A stretch of DNA of 64,000 nt from Nostocoides sp. HKS02 (GTDB lineage Bacteria > Actinomycetota > Actinomycetes > Actinomycetales > Dermatophilaceae): the NCBI RefSeq assembly GCF_009707485.1, contig NZ_CP046121.1:3286001-3350000 (forward strand), in the 5' to 3' direction. The notes below the pieces were generated by a model, which saw only the letters and a list, made by a program, of their open reading frames with translations, did no database searches and was not told the DNA's origin. The translations under genes and the position numbers were made by a program. Below are positions 8,563-17,204 of this stretch, piece after piece. Every line of letters starts with the position of its first letter. Positions within the stretch are counted from its first letter, which is position 1.

Positions 8563-10071
8563 GTGAACCCAGCCCCCGGCTCGCCCCGCCCTGCCGCCGT
8601 CATCATCCTCGCCGCCGGCGAGGGCACCCGGATGAAGTCCTCGACCCCCAAGGTCCTGCACCGGATCGGCGGGCGGACCCTGCTCGGGCACGCGATCGCA
8701 GCGGGTCGGGGCGTGAGTCCCGAGCACCTCGCCGTCGTGGTCCGGCACGGGCGCGACCTCGTGGCCGCCCACGTGGCGGACGTCGACCCGGCGGCCGTGA
8801 TCGCCGACCAGGACGAGGTCAAGGGCACCGGGCGTGCGACCGAGTGCGCGCTCGAGGCCCTGCCGCGCGGGCTGGACGGCACGATCCTGGTCACCTGCGG
8901 CGACATCCCCCTGCTCGACGGTGCGACGCTGCACGGGCTCGTCGCGGAGCACGTCGCGACCCAGAGCGCGGTCACGGTCATCACGGCCCAGCTCGAGGAC
9001 CCCACCGGCTACGGCCGCATCCTGCGCGGACCCGCGGGCGACGTCGAGGGGATCGTCGAGCAGAAGGACGCCACCGAGGACCAGCGAGCGATCACCGAGA
9101 TCAACTCGGGGATCTACGCGTTCGACGCCCAGGTGCTCCAGCAGGCCCTCGGCAAGGTCGGCACCGACAACGCCCAGGGCGAGAAGTACCTCACGGACGT
9201 CCTCGCCATCGCCCGGGCTGCGGGCGGCCGCGTGAGCGCCCACCTCATCGACGACCTGTGGCAGACCGAGGGGGTCAACGACCGGGTGCAGCTGGCCAGG
9301 CTCGGCAAGGAGCTCAACCGCCGGATCACGCAGCGCTGGATGCGCGAGGGCGTCACCATCGTCGACCCCGACACCACGTGGATCGACGCCGACGTGACCA
9401 TCGGGCGCGACACGACGATCCTCCCGGGCACCCAGCTGCTCGGTGCGACCACGGTGGGGGAGCGCGCCACCATCGGGCCCGACAGCACGCTCACCGACAC
9501 CGAGGTGGGGGACGGCGCCGAGGTCAAGCGCACCGAGGCGATCCTCGCGGTCATCGGGGCGCAGGCCAGCGTCGGCCCGTTCTCCTACCTGCGGGCCGGC
9601 ACCGAGCTCGGCGCGCAGGGCAAGATCGGTGGCTTCGTCGAGACCAAGAACGCCAAGATCGGCCCCGGCGCGAAGGTGCCGCACCTCACCTATGCCGGCG
9701 ACGCCACCATCGGTGAGGGCGCCAACATCGGGGCGGGCACGATCTTCGCCAACTACGACGGCGTCGCGAAGCACCACACCACCGTCGGCCGCCACAGCTT
9801 CGTCGGCTCCGACTCCGTGCTCATCGCGCCGGTCACCATCGCCGACGGCGCGTACGTCGGCGCGGGGTCGGCCGTCACCGCGGACGTCGACCCGGGGCAG
9901 ATCGCCGTGGCGCGCGGGCGTCAGCGCAACATCGACGGCTGGGTCGCCCGGGCGCGACCGGGCACGAAGACCGCCGAGGCGGCCGAGGCGGCGGCGCACG
10001 GCGCCGTCGAGGCCGCGACAGCCGCCACGCGGCATACCGATGCATCCACCGAAGGGCAGGGCCCAGCGTGA
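8563..10071 (+). CDS. glmU: Bifunctional GlmU: GlcNAc-1-phosphate uridyltransferase / glucosamine-1-phosphate acetyltransferase
   Basis: A 502-residue two-domain enzyme that makes UDP-GlcNAc, the precursor of peptidoglycan and of amino sugars in the island. The pyrophosphorylase domain starts with LAAGEGTRMKSSTPKVLH (about residues 16-33). The C-terminal left-handed beta-helix acetyltransferase has hexapeptide repeats from about residue 260 and the NYDG motif near 400. The start is GTG 8563 with GGAG at 8551-8554. Its last bases overlap the prs start in GTGA (10068-10071), suggesting translational coupling. Confidence 0.97.
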   Translation: MNPAPGSPRPAAVIILAAGEGTRMKSSTPKVLHRIGGRTLLGHAIAAGRGVSPEHLAVVVRHGRDLVAAHVADVDPAAVIADQDEVKGTGRATECALEALPRGLDGTILVTCGDIPLLDGATLHGLVAEHVATQSAVTVITAQLEDPTGYGRILRGPAGDVEGIVEQKDATEDQRAITEINSGIYAFDAQVLQQALGKVGTDNAQGEKYLTDVLAIARAAGGRVSAHLIDDLWQTEGVNDRVQLARLGKELNRRITQRWMREGVTIVDPDTTWIDADVTIGRDTTILPGTQLLGATTVGERATIGPDSTLTDTEVGDGAEVKRTEAILAVIGAQASVGPFSYLRAGTELGAQGKIGGFVETKNAKIGPGAKVPHLTYAGDATIGEGANIGAGTIFANYDGVAKHHTTVGRHSFVGSDSVLIAPVTIADGAYVGAGSAVTADVDPGQIAVARGRQRNIDGWVARARPGTKTAEAAEAAAHGAVEAATAATRHTDASTEGQGPA

Positions 10072-11048
10072 CCGGCATTCTCAAGATGAACGAGAAGAAC
10101 CTCATGGTCTTCGCGGGGCGCGCCAACCCTGAACTGGCGCGCGAGGTCGCGGCCATGCTGGGGACCGAGCTCGTGCCCACGAGTGCGTACGACTTCGCCA
10201 ACGGTGAGATCTACGTCCGCTACGAGGAGTCCGTGCGCGGGTCGGACGCCTTCGTGATCCAGAGTCACACGACGCCCATCAACGAGGCGATCATGGAGCA
10301 GCTCCTCATGGTCGACGCCCTCAAGCGCGCTTCGGCCAAGCGGATCACGGTCGTCCTGCCGTTCTACGGCTACGCGCGCCAGGACAAGAAGCACCGCGGT
10401 CGCGAGCCGATCTCGGCACGGCTCATGGCAGACCTGTTCAAGACGGCTGGGGCCAACCGGCTCATGGCCGTCGACCTGCACACAGCCCAGATCCAGGGCT
10501 TCTTCGACGGGCCGGTCGACCACCTCATGGCGCTGCCGATCCTGTCGGAGTACGTGCGCAAGAAGTACGGCCATGAGCAGCTCGCGGTCGTGTCCCCGGA
10601 CGCGGGACGGATCAAGGTGGCCGAGCAGTGGTCCGAGCGGCTCGGCGGGGCGCCGCTGGCCTTCATCCACAAGACCCGTGACATCAACCGGCCGAACGAG
10701 ACGGTGGCCAACCGGGTGGTCGGCGAGGTGCAGGGTCGCATCTGCGTGCTGGTCGACGACATGATCGACACCGGTGGCACCATCACCAAGGCCGCCGACG
10801 CGCTGATGGCCGAGGGCGCGGCGGGGGTGGTCATCGCGGCCACCCACGCGATCCTGTCCGGGCCGGCGATCGACCGGCTCAAGGCGTGCACGGCCTCCGA
10901 GGTCATCGTGACCAACACGCTGCCGATCGATGCGGCGCACGAGTTCGACAAGCTGACGACCCTGTCGATCGCGCCGTTGATCAGCAGGGCGATCCAGGAG
11001 GTGTTCGAGGACGGCTCGGTGACGAGCCTCTTCGACGGTCACGCCTGA
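10068..11048 (+). CDS. prs: Ribose-phosphate pyrophosphokinase (PRPP synthetase)
   Basis: A 326-residue class I PRPP synthetase. It transfers pyrophosphate from ATP to ribose-5-phosphate for nucleotide, His and Trp synthesis. Visible motifs are FANGEIYVRYEESVRG, the flexible catalytic loop region RQDKKHRGREPIS, the metal-binding VDLHTAQIQGFFDGPVDH, and the PRPP loop VLVDDMIDTGGTI. GTG 10068 overlaps the glmU stop, and glmU-prs is a conserved actinobacterial operon. Confidence 0.97.
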   Translation: MTGILKMNEKNLMVFAGRANPELAREVAAMLGTELVPTSAYDFANGEIYVRYEESVRGSDAFVIQSHTTPINEAIMEQLLMVDALKRASAKRITVVLPFYGYARQDKKHRGREPISARLMADLFKTAGANRLMAVDLHTAQIQGFFDGPVDHLMALPILSEYVRKKYGHEQLAVVSPDAGRIKVAEQWSERLGGAPLAFIHKTRDINRPNETVANRVVGEVQGRICVLVDDMIDTGGTITKAADALMAEGAAGVVIAATHAILSGPAIDRLKACTASEVIVTNTLPIDAAHEFDKLTTLSIAPLISRAIQEVFEDGSVTSLFDGHA

Positions 11049-11068
11049 GCGGGTCTCCCCGGCGCTCA

Positions 11069-11144
11069 GCAGAGGTTGCTGCCGCTGGCGTACGTTGCAC
11101 CATCCTCGTGCCGCAGCAACCTCTGCAAGCAGAGGTTGCTGCGG
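11069..11144. repeat. Three-copy hairpin element after prs
   Basis: The 14-mer GCAGAGGTTGCTGC occurs directly at 11069-11082 and 11129-11142 and inverted at 11113-11126. The inverted and second direct copies extend to 16-bp arms (11111-11126 and 11129-11144) separated by only AA, a nearly uninterrupted palindrome. The first and inverted copies could pair instead, around a 30-base loop. It lies between the convergent prs and CGNR genes, so a bidirectional terminator is the simplest role. There is no T tract. Confidence 0.75.
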
Positions 11145-11171
11145 AGGCGGGATCGAGCGGGCGGGCGCGGC

Positions 11172-11726
11172 TCAGCGAGCGGGGTGGGACCGGCGTGCGC
11201 GGTATGCCGCGACGTTGCGGCGGTTGCCGCACCCCCCGTCGCAGTACCGCTTGGAGCGGTTCTTCGACAGGTCCACCACGACGTCCTCGCAGTCGTCGGC
11301 GGCGCAGACCCGCAGCCGGCTGAGCTCGTCGGCCCGGATCACGTCGACCAGGGCCATCGCCGCCTCGACCGCCATGCGGGTGGCCAGCGGGGCCTCGGGC
11401 GGCGTCGCGTGCAGGTGCCAGGTCCACTCGCCGTGGCGGACCAGCTGGGGGAGTGCCCCGGCCTGTGCGAGGAGCGCGTTCACCTCGTGCACGGCAGTGT
11501 CGACATCGGCGGTCCAGAACGCGCGCAGGCGGGGCCGCAGGGCGCGGACGGCGCGCAGCTCCGCCTCGTCGTGCTCACGCGAGCCCGTCCACTCCCACTC
11601 GGCGACGAACCGGTCGAGCTGGTCGACGGTCGTGAGGTCGTCGGAGTCGGTGGGCAGGGTGGCGTCGGTGTTGACCAGGGCGGCCGCACCGCGCAGCGCC
11701 ATTTCCGTGTCATGGGCAAAAAGCAT
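11172..11726 (-). CDS. CGNR zinc-finger / ABATE domain protein
   Basis: A 184-residue protein with a variable N-terminal stress-response (ABATE-type) domain and a C-terminal CGNR zinc finger: RVCAADDCEDVVVD, then RSKRYCDGGCGNRRNVAAYR, with four cysteines in a C-x4-C...C-x3-C pattern. Such proteins are putative DNA-binding regulators in Actinobacteria with no defined role. It is divergent from an EamA transporter with a dyad between them, so it may regulate that transporter (inference). Confidence 0.85.
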   Translation of the reverse strand: MLFAHDTEMALRGAAALVNTDATLPTDSDDLTTVDQLDRFVAEWEWTGSREHDEAELRAVRALRPRLRAFWTADVDTAVHEVNALLAQAGALPQLVRHGEWTWHLHATPPEAPLATRMAVEAAMALVDVIRADELSRLRVCAADDCEDVVVDLSKNRSKRYCDGGCGNRRNVAAYRARRSHPAR

Positions 11727-11755
11727 CTTGACTCCTGACCTCCCCGTTCGCTAGC

Positions 11756-11785
11756 GTCATGAGTATAAACCGTTTTGCTCATGAC
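11756..11785. promoter_or_regulatory. Dyad in CGNR/EamA divergent promoter region
   Basis: GTCATGAG at 11756-11763 and CTCATGAC at 11778-11785 are perfect 8-bp inverted repeats around an A+T-rich 14-bp centre that includes AAAC/GTTT. The element lies in the 73-bp divergent gap, close to the transporter ribosome-binding site, as expected for a shared operator. Confidence 0.55.
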
Positions 11786-11799
11786 AGGTGGAGGCTGCG

Positions 11800-12792
11800 A
11801 TGACGGGGCGACCGACCGGCCACCGGCGACCGACCGGCCTCGGCTTGTGGCTGGCCCTGGCGTCCGCGGCGACGTTCGGCAGCAGCGGCCCCTTTGCCAA
11901 GTCCCTCCTGCTCGAGGGCTGGAGCTCGGGGGCGATCGTCCTGCTCCGCATCACCGGTGCCACGCTGGTGCTGGCCATTCCGACCTTCCTCTCGCTGCGT
12001 GGCCGCTGGCACCTCGCTCGAGCAGCGGCGCCGACCATCCTCGCCTACGGCGCCGTGGCGGTGGCGGGATGCCAGGTCGCGTACTTCCACGCCGTCCAGC
12101 ACCTTGATGTGGGCGTGGCGCTGCTGCTGGAGTACCTCGGCGTCGTGCTGGTCGTGCTCTGGGTGTGGATCCGCACCCGTCGTGCCCCGAGCGGGTTGAC
12201 CGGCCTCGGTGTCCTGCTCGCTGTGGTGGGGCTCGTGCTCGTGCTCGACCTCGCCGGGAAGACCCGTCCCGACCTCGTCGGCGTCGGCTGGGGCTTGGTG
12301 GCTGCGGCGGGGCTGGCCACGTTCTTCGTCCTGGCGGCCGAGGAGAGCAGCCTGCCGCCGGTGGCGCTCGCCGGCCTCGGCATGGGGGCGGGCGCGGTGC
12401 TGCTCGGCCTCCTCGGCGCCGTGGGTGTCGTCCCGCTGGCCTTCGCCTCCGGTGACGTCGCCCTCATGGGCCACCTGGCGCCCTGGTGGGCCGCGGTCGG
12501 TGAGCTGGCCCTCGTGGCGGCGGCGGCGGCATACCTGCTCGGGGTGAGTGCCGCGCGCCTGCTCGGGTCGACGGTCGCCTCGTTCGTCGGGCTGACGGAG
12601 GTCCTGTTCGCGGTGCTGTTCGCCTGGGTGATCCTCGGCGAGCTGCCCGGTGTGATGCAGCTGGGTGGGGGCGTCTGCATCGTCGCAGGGGTCGCGGCGG
12701 TCCGAGTCGGCGAGCTGCGTCGCCAGCGCCTGGCGGGCGTCACGACAAGCACGGAGGACACGGATTTCCCTCTGCCCGCAGGCGTCGCCTAG
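11800..12792 (+). CDS. EamA (DMT superfamily) transporter
   Basis: A 330-residue integral membrane protein with ten hydrophobic segments arranged as two EamA repeats (about residues 8-145 and 160-305). The first helix carries the typical SAATFGSSGPFAKSLL pattern. Family members usually export amino acids or other small metabolites. ATG 11800 follows GTGGAGG at 11788-11794 with 5-bp spacing, so the in-frame GTG at 11788 is part of the ribosome-binding site and not the start. The substrate is unknown. Confidence 0.87.
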   Translation: MTGRPTGHRRPTGLGLWLALASAATFGSSGPFAKSLLLEGWSSGAIVLLRITGATLVLAIPTFLSLRGRWHLARAAAPTILAYGAVAVAGCQVAYFHAVQHLDVGVALLLEYLGVVLVVLWVWIRTRRAPSGLTGLGVLLAVVGLVLVLDLAGKTRPDLVGVGWGLVAAAGLATFFVLAAEESSLPPVALAGLGMGAGAVLLGLLGAVGVVPLAFASGDVALMGHLAPWWAAVGELALVAAAAAYLLGVSAARLLGSTVASFVGLTEVLFAVLFAWVILGELPGVMQLGGGVCIVAGVAAVRVGELRRQRLAGVTTSTEDTDFPLPAGVA

Positions 12793-12861
12793 ACTCTCGG
12801 GGTTGCCTCGGCGAGGGACACTGCACGGCCATCCTGCACCACGGCCCGGCACGTCCGTGAT

Positions 12862-12899
12862 TCGACGCGGTGTGGTCTCCGTGCTGCGCCCCGCGTCGA
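12862..12899 (+). promoter_or_regulatory. Hairpin in the rplY leader
   Basis: TCGACGCGG (12862-12870) and CCGCGTCGA (12891-12899) are perfect 9-bp inverted repeats with a 20-base loop, 43 bases upstream of the rplY start. It could be a leader structure for ribosomal-protein control or simply a GC-rich coincidence. Confidence 0.35.
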
Positions 12900-12942
12900 G
12901 GCCCACCGCATCCTCGAGTCCCCCACCGCACAGGAGATTTCC

Positions 12943-13623
12943 GTGTCTGACAACAAGCTCGTCGCTGAGACGCGCACCCAGTTCGGCAAGGGCGCTGCCC
13001 GCAAGATCCGCCGCGACCACAAGATCCCGGCCGTCATGTACGGCCACGGCGCCGATCCGGTGCACATCACCCTGCCCGGCCACGACACGATGATGGCCCT
13101 CAAGGTCGCCAACGCCCTGCTCACCATCGTCATCGACGGCGAGGAGCAGCTCGCGCTCGCCAAGGACGTCCAGCGCGACGCCATCAAGCCCGTCATCGAG
13201 CACGTCGACCTCGTCGTCGTCCGCAAGGGCGAGAAGGTCACCGTCGACGTCCCGGTCCACATCGAGGGCGAGGCCGCTCCGGAGACCGTCGTCACGCTCG
13301 ACGCGCAGACCGTGCAGCTCGAGGTCGAGGCGACGCACATCCCCGAGAACATCGTCGTGTCCGTCGAGGGCCTCCAGGCCGGTACGCAGATCAAGGCGTC
13401 CGAGCTCGACCTGCCGCGCGGCTCGACGCTGGTCGTCGACGAGGACACCCTGGTCGTGAACATCACCGCCCAGATCTCCCAGGAGGCGCTGGACGCCGAG
13501 CTGGCCGAGGCCGAGGAAGAGGCTGGCATCGAGCACGACGAGGCCGGCGAGCCCGCGGCCGAGGGTGCCGAGGCTCCTGCCGCCGAGGATGCCGAGGGCG
13601 AGGCCACGGCCGAGCAGGCCTGA
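12943..13623 (+). CDS. rplY: 50S ribosomal protein L25/Ctc
   Basis: A 226-residue long form of L25 (general stress protein Ctc type), which binds 5S rRNA. The N-terminal L25 domain contains [20 protein letters not shown] and AVMYGHG; a TL5-type C-terminal beta domain follows (about residues 95-185). The protein ends in a very acidic Ala/Glu tail (about 186-226), usual in Actinobacteria. GTG 12943 has AGGAG at 12932-12936. A strong terminator hairpin follows 15 bases after the stop. Confidence 0.96.
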   Translation: MSDNKLVAETRTQFGKGAARKIRRDHKIPAVMYGHGADPVHITLPGHDTMMALKVANALLTIVIDGEEQLALAKDVQRDAIKPVIEHVDLVVVRKGEKVTVDVPVHIEGEAAPETVVTLDAQTVQLEVEATHIPENIVVSVEGLQAGTQIKASELDLPRGSTLVVDEDTLVVNITAQISQEALDAELAEAEEEAGIEHDEAGEPAAEGAEAPAAEDAEGEATAEQA

Positions 13624-13638
13624 CCGCTGTCGTATGCC

Positions 13639-13671
13639 GGAAGGCCAGGTCCGCTGCGGACCTGGCCTTCC
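13639..13671 (+). terminator. Hairpin terminator after rplY
   Basis: GGAAGGCCAGGTCCGC (13639-13654) and GCGGACCTGGCCTTCC (13656-13671) are perfect 16-base inverted repeats around one base, giving a stem of about 15 bp. There is no T tract, as is common for actinobacterial terminators. Confidence 0.8.
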
Positions 13672-13709
13672 GCAGGTCACCGTCCGGTCGTGCGGCATAC
13701 TTGCCGCCC

Positions 13710-14318
13710 GTGAACGCTGAAGGCCAGGGCACCTGGCTCGTCGTCGGGCTGGGCAACCCCGGGCCGCGCTATGCCGGTAACCGCCACAACGTCGGCGCCA
13801 TGGTCGTCGACGAGCTGGTTTCGCGCTCCGGGGTGAAGCTGACCACCCACAAGGCCCGCGCCGTCGCCGCGACCGTGCGCATCGGGACGTTGCCCGGGGG
13901 TGCGCCGGGGCCGGCGGCCATCGTGGCCGTCCCCTCGTCGTACATGAACGAGTCCGGCGGGCCGGTGAAGGCCCTGATGACCTTCTACTCCACCGAGCCG
14001 GACCGGCTGGTCGTGGTCCACGACGAGCTCGACATCCCGGCCGGTGAGGTGCGCCTGAAGCGCGGGGGCGGGGAGGGGGGTCACAACGGGCTGCGCTCCA
14101 TCAGCTCGTCCCTGGGGACCAAGGACTACCTGCGGGTCCGGGTCGGCATCGGTCGACCGCCTGGACGCATGGATGCCGCCGACTTCGTCCTGCGCGACTT
14201 CTCGCCCACCGAGCGCAAGGAGCTGCCGTTCCTCGTGCACGATGCGGCCGACGCGGTCGAGCTGGTGGTCACCGAGGGCCTCTCGGTGGCGCAGCAGAAG
14301 TTCCACAGTCCGGCCTGA
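13710..14318 (+). CDS. pth: Peptidyl-tRNA hydrolase
   Basis: A 202-residue Pth that recycles peptidyl-tRNA dropped from ribosomes. Signature residues are visible: [19 protein letters not shown] with the catalytic His, the conserved [12 protein letters not shown] segment, [20 protein letters not shown], and [16 protein letters not shown] 13710 is taken as start. The rplY-pth order is conserved in Actinobacteria, where mfd often follows soon after; here the polysaccharide island separates them. Confidence 0.96.
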   Translation: MNAEGQGTWLVVGLGNPGPRYAGNRHNVGAMVVDELVSRSGVKLTTHKARAVAATVRIGTLPGGAPGPAAIVAVPSSYMNESGGPVKALMTFYSTEPDRLVVVHDELDIPAGEVRLKRGGGEGGHNGLRSISSSLGTKDYLRVRVGIGRPPGRMDAADFVLRDFSPTERKELPFLVHDAADAVELVVTEGLSVAQQKFHSPA

Positions 14319-14360
14319 GGTCGCCCGAACCGCTGCGCGGCGCGCTGGCCGCGTCCTACC

Positions 14361-14999
14361 GTGGACGACGTGGCGAGCGGACTGGTCCTGATCGCGGCGA
14401 GCGGCCTCGCACTGGAGGTGGCCGAAGCCGCGCTGGCGGCTGGCGTTGAGGTCGCCGGGTGCGTCGATGACGACGCCACGCTGTGGGGGACGGCGGCGGG
14501 CGGCTGGCTGCCCGTCCTGGGCGGCCTCGAGCAGGTCGTCTCGCGAGCCGAGGCACCTCTGGTGCTGTGCGCAGGCAAGGGCGGCGTGCGTGAACAGCTC
14601 GCCGCGCGCCTCGAGGCGGCGGGCGTGGGTGCGACGAGGTTTGCTCGCATCGTGCACCCCTCCGTGAGCATCCCGGCTTCGTGCTCGGTCGGCCCGGGCT
14701 CCGTCCTGCTCGCGGGGGTCGTGCTCACCGCCTCCGTCAGCGTCGGCCGGCACGTCGTGGCGATGCCGCGGGTCGTCCTGACCCACGACGACGTCGTGGA
14801 GGACTTCGCCACGCTCTGCGCCGGCGTCACCCTCGGTGGCTCGGTCCGGGTCGGCCGGGGTGCCTACCTCGGGATGGCGAGCTCGGTGCGCGAACGGGTC
14901 ACGGTGGGTGCGGGGGCCGTGCTCGGGATGGGCGCGGTGGTCACCCGGGACGTGCCCGCGGGGCAGACCTGGGTCGGCGTGCCGGCGCGTCCCCGGTGA
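14361..14999 (+). CDS. NeuD/PglD-type sugar O- or N-acetyltransferase
   Basis: A 212-residue acetyltransferase with an N-terminal Rossmann-like sugar-nucleotide domain (LVLIAASGLALEVAEAAL) and a C-terminal left-handed beta-helix of hexapeptide repeats (about residues 95-200). The THDDVV segment places a histidine where NeuD/PglD enzymes have their catalytic base, and the end, GQTWVGVPARP, is typical. It probably acetylates an amino sugar nucleotide. It lies just before the 44-bp palindrome, so it may be cotranscribed with pth or be the first island gene. GTG 14373 is an alternative start. Confidence 0.8.
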   Translation: MDDVASGLVLIAASGLALEVAEAALAAGVEVAGCVDDDATLWGTAAGGWLPVLGGLEQVVSRAEAPLVLCAGKGGVREQLAARLEAAGVGATRFARIVHPSVSIPASCSVGPGSVLLAGVVLTASVSVGRHVVAMPRVVLTHDDVVEDFATLCAGVTLGGSVRVGRGAYLGMASSVRERVTVGAGAVLGMGAVVTRDVPAGQTWVGVPARPR

Positions 15000-15374
15000 T
15001 GCCGCAGTGGCTCCTGAAGGGGTCCGATGACGCAAAGATGGTCAGTGACTAGTCACTGACCATCTTTGCGTCGACAGGGATGGGGCTCGCTCCTGGGGCA
15101 GGTGCGGGGCCGTCGTTCGCGTGCCGGACGCAAACACACGAGATCGAACCCGACCGCGCGGTCGAGGTCATCCACTCTCGTTCTCCTGGATGACTCCGCT
15201 ACGGCTGGCGACGTAGGACGACCTCGGTAGCAGCGGCTCAGTTGACTGGCGTATCGGCCGAATTCCGTTGTGGCATAGGCCCATTCGACGGCGGGTTCCT
15301 CCACCAAATGGTCTATGGGCGCCGTCGGGGCCGGGGCTAGCGTGCTCGCAGAACCACTCGGGGGAGAGGCACGT
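15000..15374 (+). other. Intergenic region at the left edge of the polysaccharide island
   Basis: This 375-bp gap holds no credible gene. It contains the 44-bp palindrome (15029-15072), then a stretch of lower G+C from about 15239 with TTGACT near 15242 and CCAAATGG at 15304-15311, and the ribosome-binding site of the next gene (GGGAGAGG, about 15361-15368). It is the likely promoter region for the glycosylphosphotransferase, but I cannot fix the -10/-35 elements with confidence. Confidence 0.5.
15029..15072. repeat. 44-bp perfect palindrome (22-bp arms, no loop)
   Basis: The left arm (15029-15050) is the exact reverse complement of the right arm (15051-15072), centred on ACTAGT. It includes AAAGATGG/CCATCTTT, unusually A+T-rich here. 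It lies 30 bases after the acetyltransferase stop, so a factor-independent terminator is likely; as DNA it could extrude as a cruciform or bind a dimeric protein. Confidence 0.85.
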
Positions 15375-16940
15375 ATGACTGAGTCTGCAGGGCGGGGGCG
15401 GCGAGAGGCGCTCGTGTCGAGTCAGGTATCCGACCTGTCGGGGTGGTCGGTGGCCGCTTGGGCCCGACGACCCAGTGGTGGTGCCCCGCGGGTCGTGTCG
15501 CGCAGTGCCGGCGACGCTGCAGTGCCGCAGCGGGCCGTCCGGCGGAGCACGTGGGACGTCCACTACCGTCGCCGGGCCTTCTTCGGCGACCTGGTCGTCG
15601 CCACCATCGCCGGGGTGGTCGCCTCCTTCTCCGTTGCTCTGGACAACCCGGTCGGCTTGCGGGTCGCCCTCCTCGTCGTCGTCCCGGTCGCCTGGGTCGC
15701 GACGCTGGCGCTGGTCCACGGGTACGAGCGCCGCTACCTGGGGTCGGGCCCCGAGGAGTACCGGGCCGTGGTGCGCTCGAGCGTGATCCTCGTCGGGGTC
15801 GCCGCACTGGTCTCCTACGCGTTGCGCTGGGATGCCCCGCGGGACGTGGTCGTCGTGGTGACGAGCCTGCTGGCCGCGCTGGGGCTGTGTGTGCGCCACG
15901 GGCTGCGTCGTGACCTCTACCGGCGGCGCGCGGAGGGTCTCGAGACGCAGGCCACTGTCATCATCGGGAACGCCCGGTCTGTCGTGCCGATGATCCGCGA
16001 GATCCGGCGGGCGCCCGACCAGGGACTGCGGGTGGTGGCCGCTTGCGTCTCGGGTCTGGACCTGTCGGGAGACGGGCCCTCCGAGGTGGAGGGCGTGCCC
16101 GTCTTCGGCTACCCCGATGAGGCGATGTCGGCCGTGGACCTGTTCGACGCCGAGGTGGTGGCCGTCTCGAGCGACCCTGACCTGCACGGCCCCGAGCTGC
16201 GCCGCCTCGCCTGGTCCCTCGAGGAACGCGAGGTCGACCTCGTCGTGTCTCCGGGTCTCCTCGGGGTCGCCGGTCCTCGGCTGTCCATCCGTCCGACCGC
16301 GGGTATGCCGCTGCTGCACGTCGAGCGGCCCGTGATGTCCGGGGGGCGGCGAGTGGTCAAGGCCGTGGTGGACCGCGTACTGACGGTCACGCTGGCGCTG
16401 CTCGCGCTGCCGGTGCTGCTCGTCGTCGCGGTGGCGATCCGCCTCGACACACCGGGCCCTGTGTTCTTCCGGCAGAAGCGGGTCGGCGCCCAGGGCCGTG
16501 AGTTCGCCATGGTCAAGTTCCGCACCATGTGCGTCGACGCCGAGTCCAGGCTGGCCGCGCTGCAGGCGGACGCCGGCAACGACGTCCTGTTCAAGATGAA
16601 GTCCGATCCACGGGTGACCCGAGTGGGCCGGGTGCTGCGCAGGTTCTCGATCGACGAGCTGCCCCAGCTGATCAACGTCGCTCGCGGCGAGATGTCCCTC
16701 GTCGGACCCAGGCCACCGCTCATGCGCGAGGTCGACGCCTACGAACCCGACGCCGTGCGCCGACTGCGGGTGAAGCCTGGCCTGACGGGGCTGTGGCAGG
16801 TCAGTGGTCGCAGCGACCTGTCGTGGGACGAGTCGCTGCGGCTCGACCTCTGGTACGTGGACAACTGGTGCCTTGTGCTCGACCTCCAGATCCTCTTCCG
16901 CACAGCGAAAGCCGTGTTCCGCGGGGCAGGAGCGTATTGA
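15375..16940 (+). CDS. Exopolysaccharide polyprenyl glycosylphosphotransferase (initiating enzyme)
   Basis: A 521-residue membrane enzyme of the WbaP/CpsE class. It transfers a sugar-1-phosphate from a nucleotide sugar to undecaprenyl phosphate, the first committed step of repeat-unit assembly. N-terminal transmembrane helices (about residues 68-175) are followed by a CoA-binding-like domain (ATVIIGNARSVVPMIREI). The C-terminal bacterial sugar-transferase domain (about 330-520) carries FFRQKRVGAQGREFAMVKFR, SIDELPQLINV, SLVGPRPPL and KPGLTGLWQVSGRSDLSW. ATG 15375 follows GGGAGAGG. The sugar donor cannot be read from the sequence. Confidence 0.93.
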   Translation: MTESAGRGRREALVSSQVSDLSGWSVAAWARRPSGGAPRVVSRSAGDAAVPQRAVRRSTWDVHYRRRAFFGDLVVATIAGVVASFSVALDNPVGLRVALLVVVPVAWVATLALVHGYERRYLGSGPEEYRAVVRSSVILVGVAALVSYALRWDAPRDVVVVVTSLLAALGLCVRHGLRRDLYRRRAEGLETQATVIIGNARSVVPMIREIRRAPDQGLRVVAACVSGLDLSGDGPSEVEGVPVFGYPDEAMSAVDLFDAEVVAVSSDPDLHGPELRRLAWSLEEREVDLVVSPGLLGVAGPRLSIRPTAGMPLLHVERPVMSGGRRVVKAVVDRVLTVTLALLALPVLLVVAVAIRLDTPGPVFFRQKRVGAQGREFAMVKFRTMCVDAESRLAALQADAGNDVLFKMKSDPRVTRVGRVLRRFSIDELPQLINVARGEMSLVGPRPPLMREVDAYEPDAVRRLRVKPGLTGLWQVSGRSDLSWDESLRLDLWYVDNWCLVLDLQILFRTAKAVFRGAGAY

Positions 16941-17204
16941 TGGGCAGCCCAGGGGCCTAGTGATGAGCGGTGCAGGGGCGTCCGCGATCACGAGGTCGCA
17001 GACGGAGCTGGCGCGGACCGGTCCCCACGGGAGCCGCGCCGGCTCTCCGCCGCGCCACGCGGCATACCTGCCTGCACTGTCCTGCAAGGGATTTGCCGCC
17101 GTTGCAGTACGTACGCACTACCGCATTAGGACGAGGCGCCTGATCCACCGTCCGGCCAGTGTTTCCGCAGGGGCCGCAGAGCGGTCCGCGAAAGGGGTTG
17201 TGGC

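Noticed and set aside
7693-10035. A 780-codon minus-strand open frame opposite glmU
   Set aside because: glmU is unambiguous on the plus strand; the opposite translation has no domain pattern.
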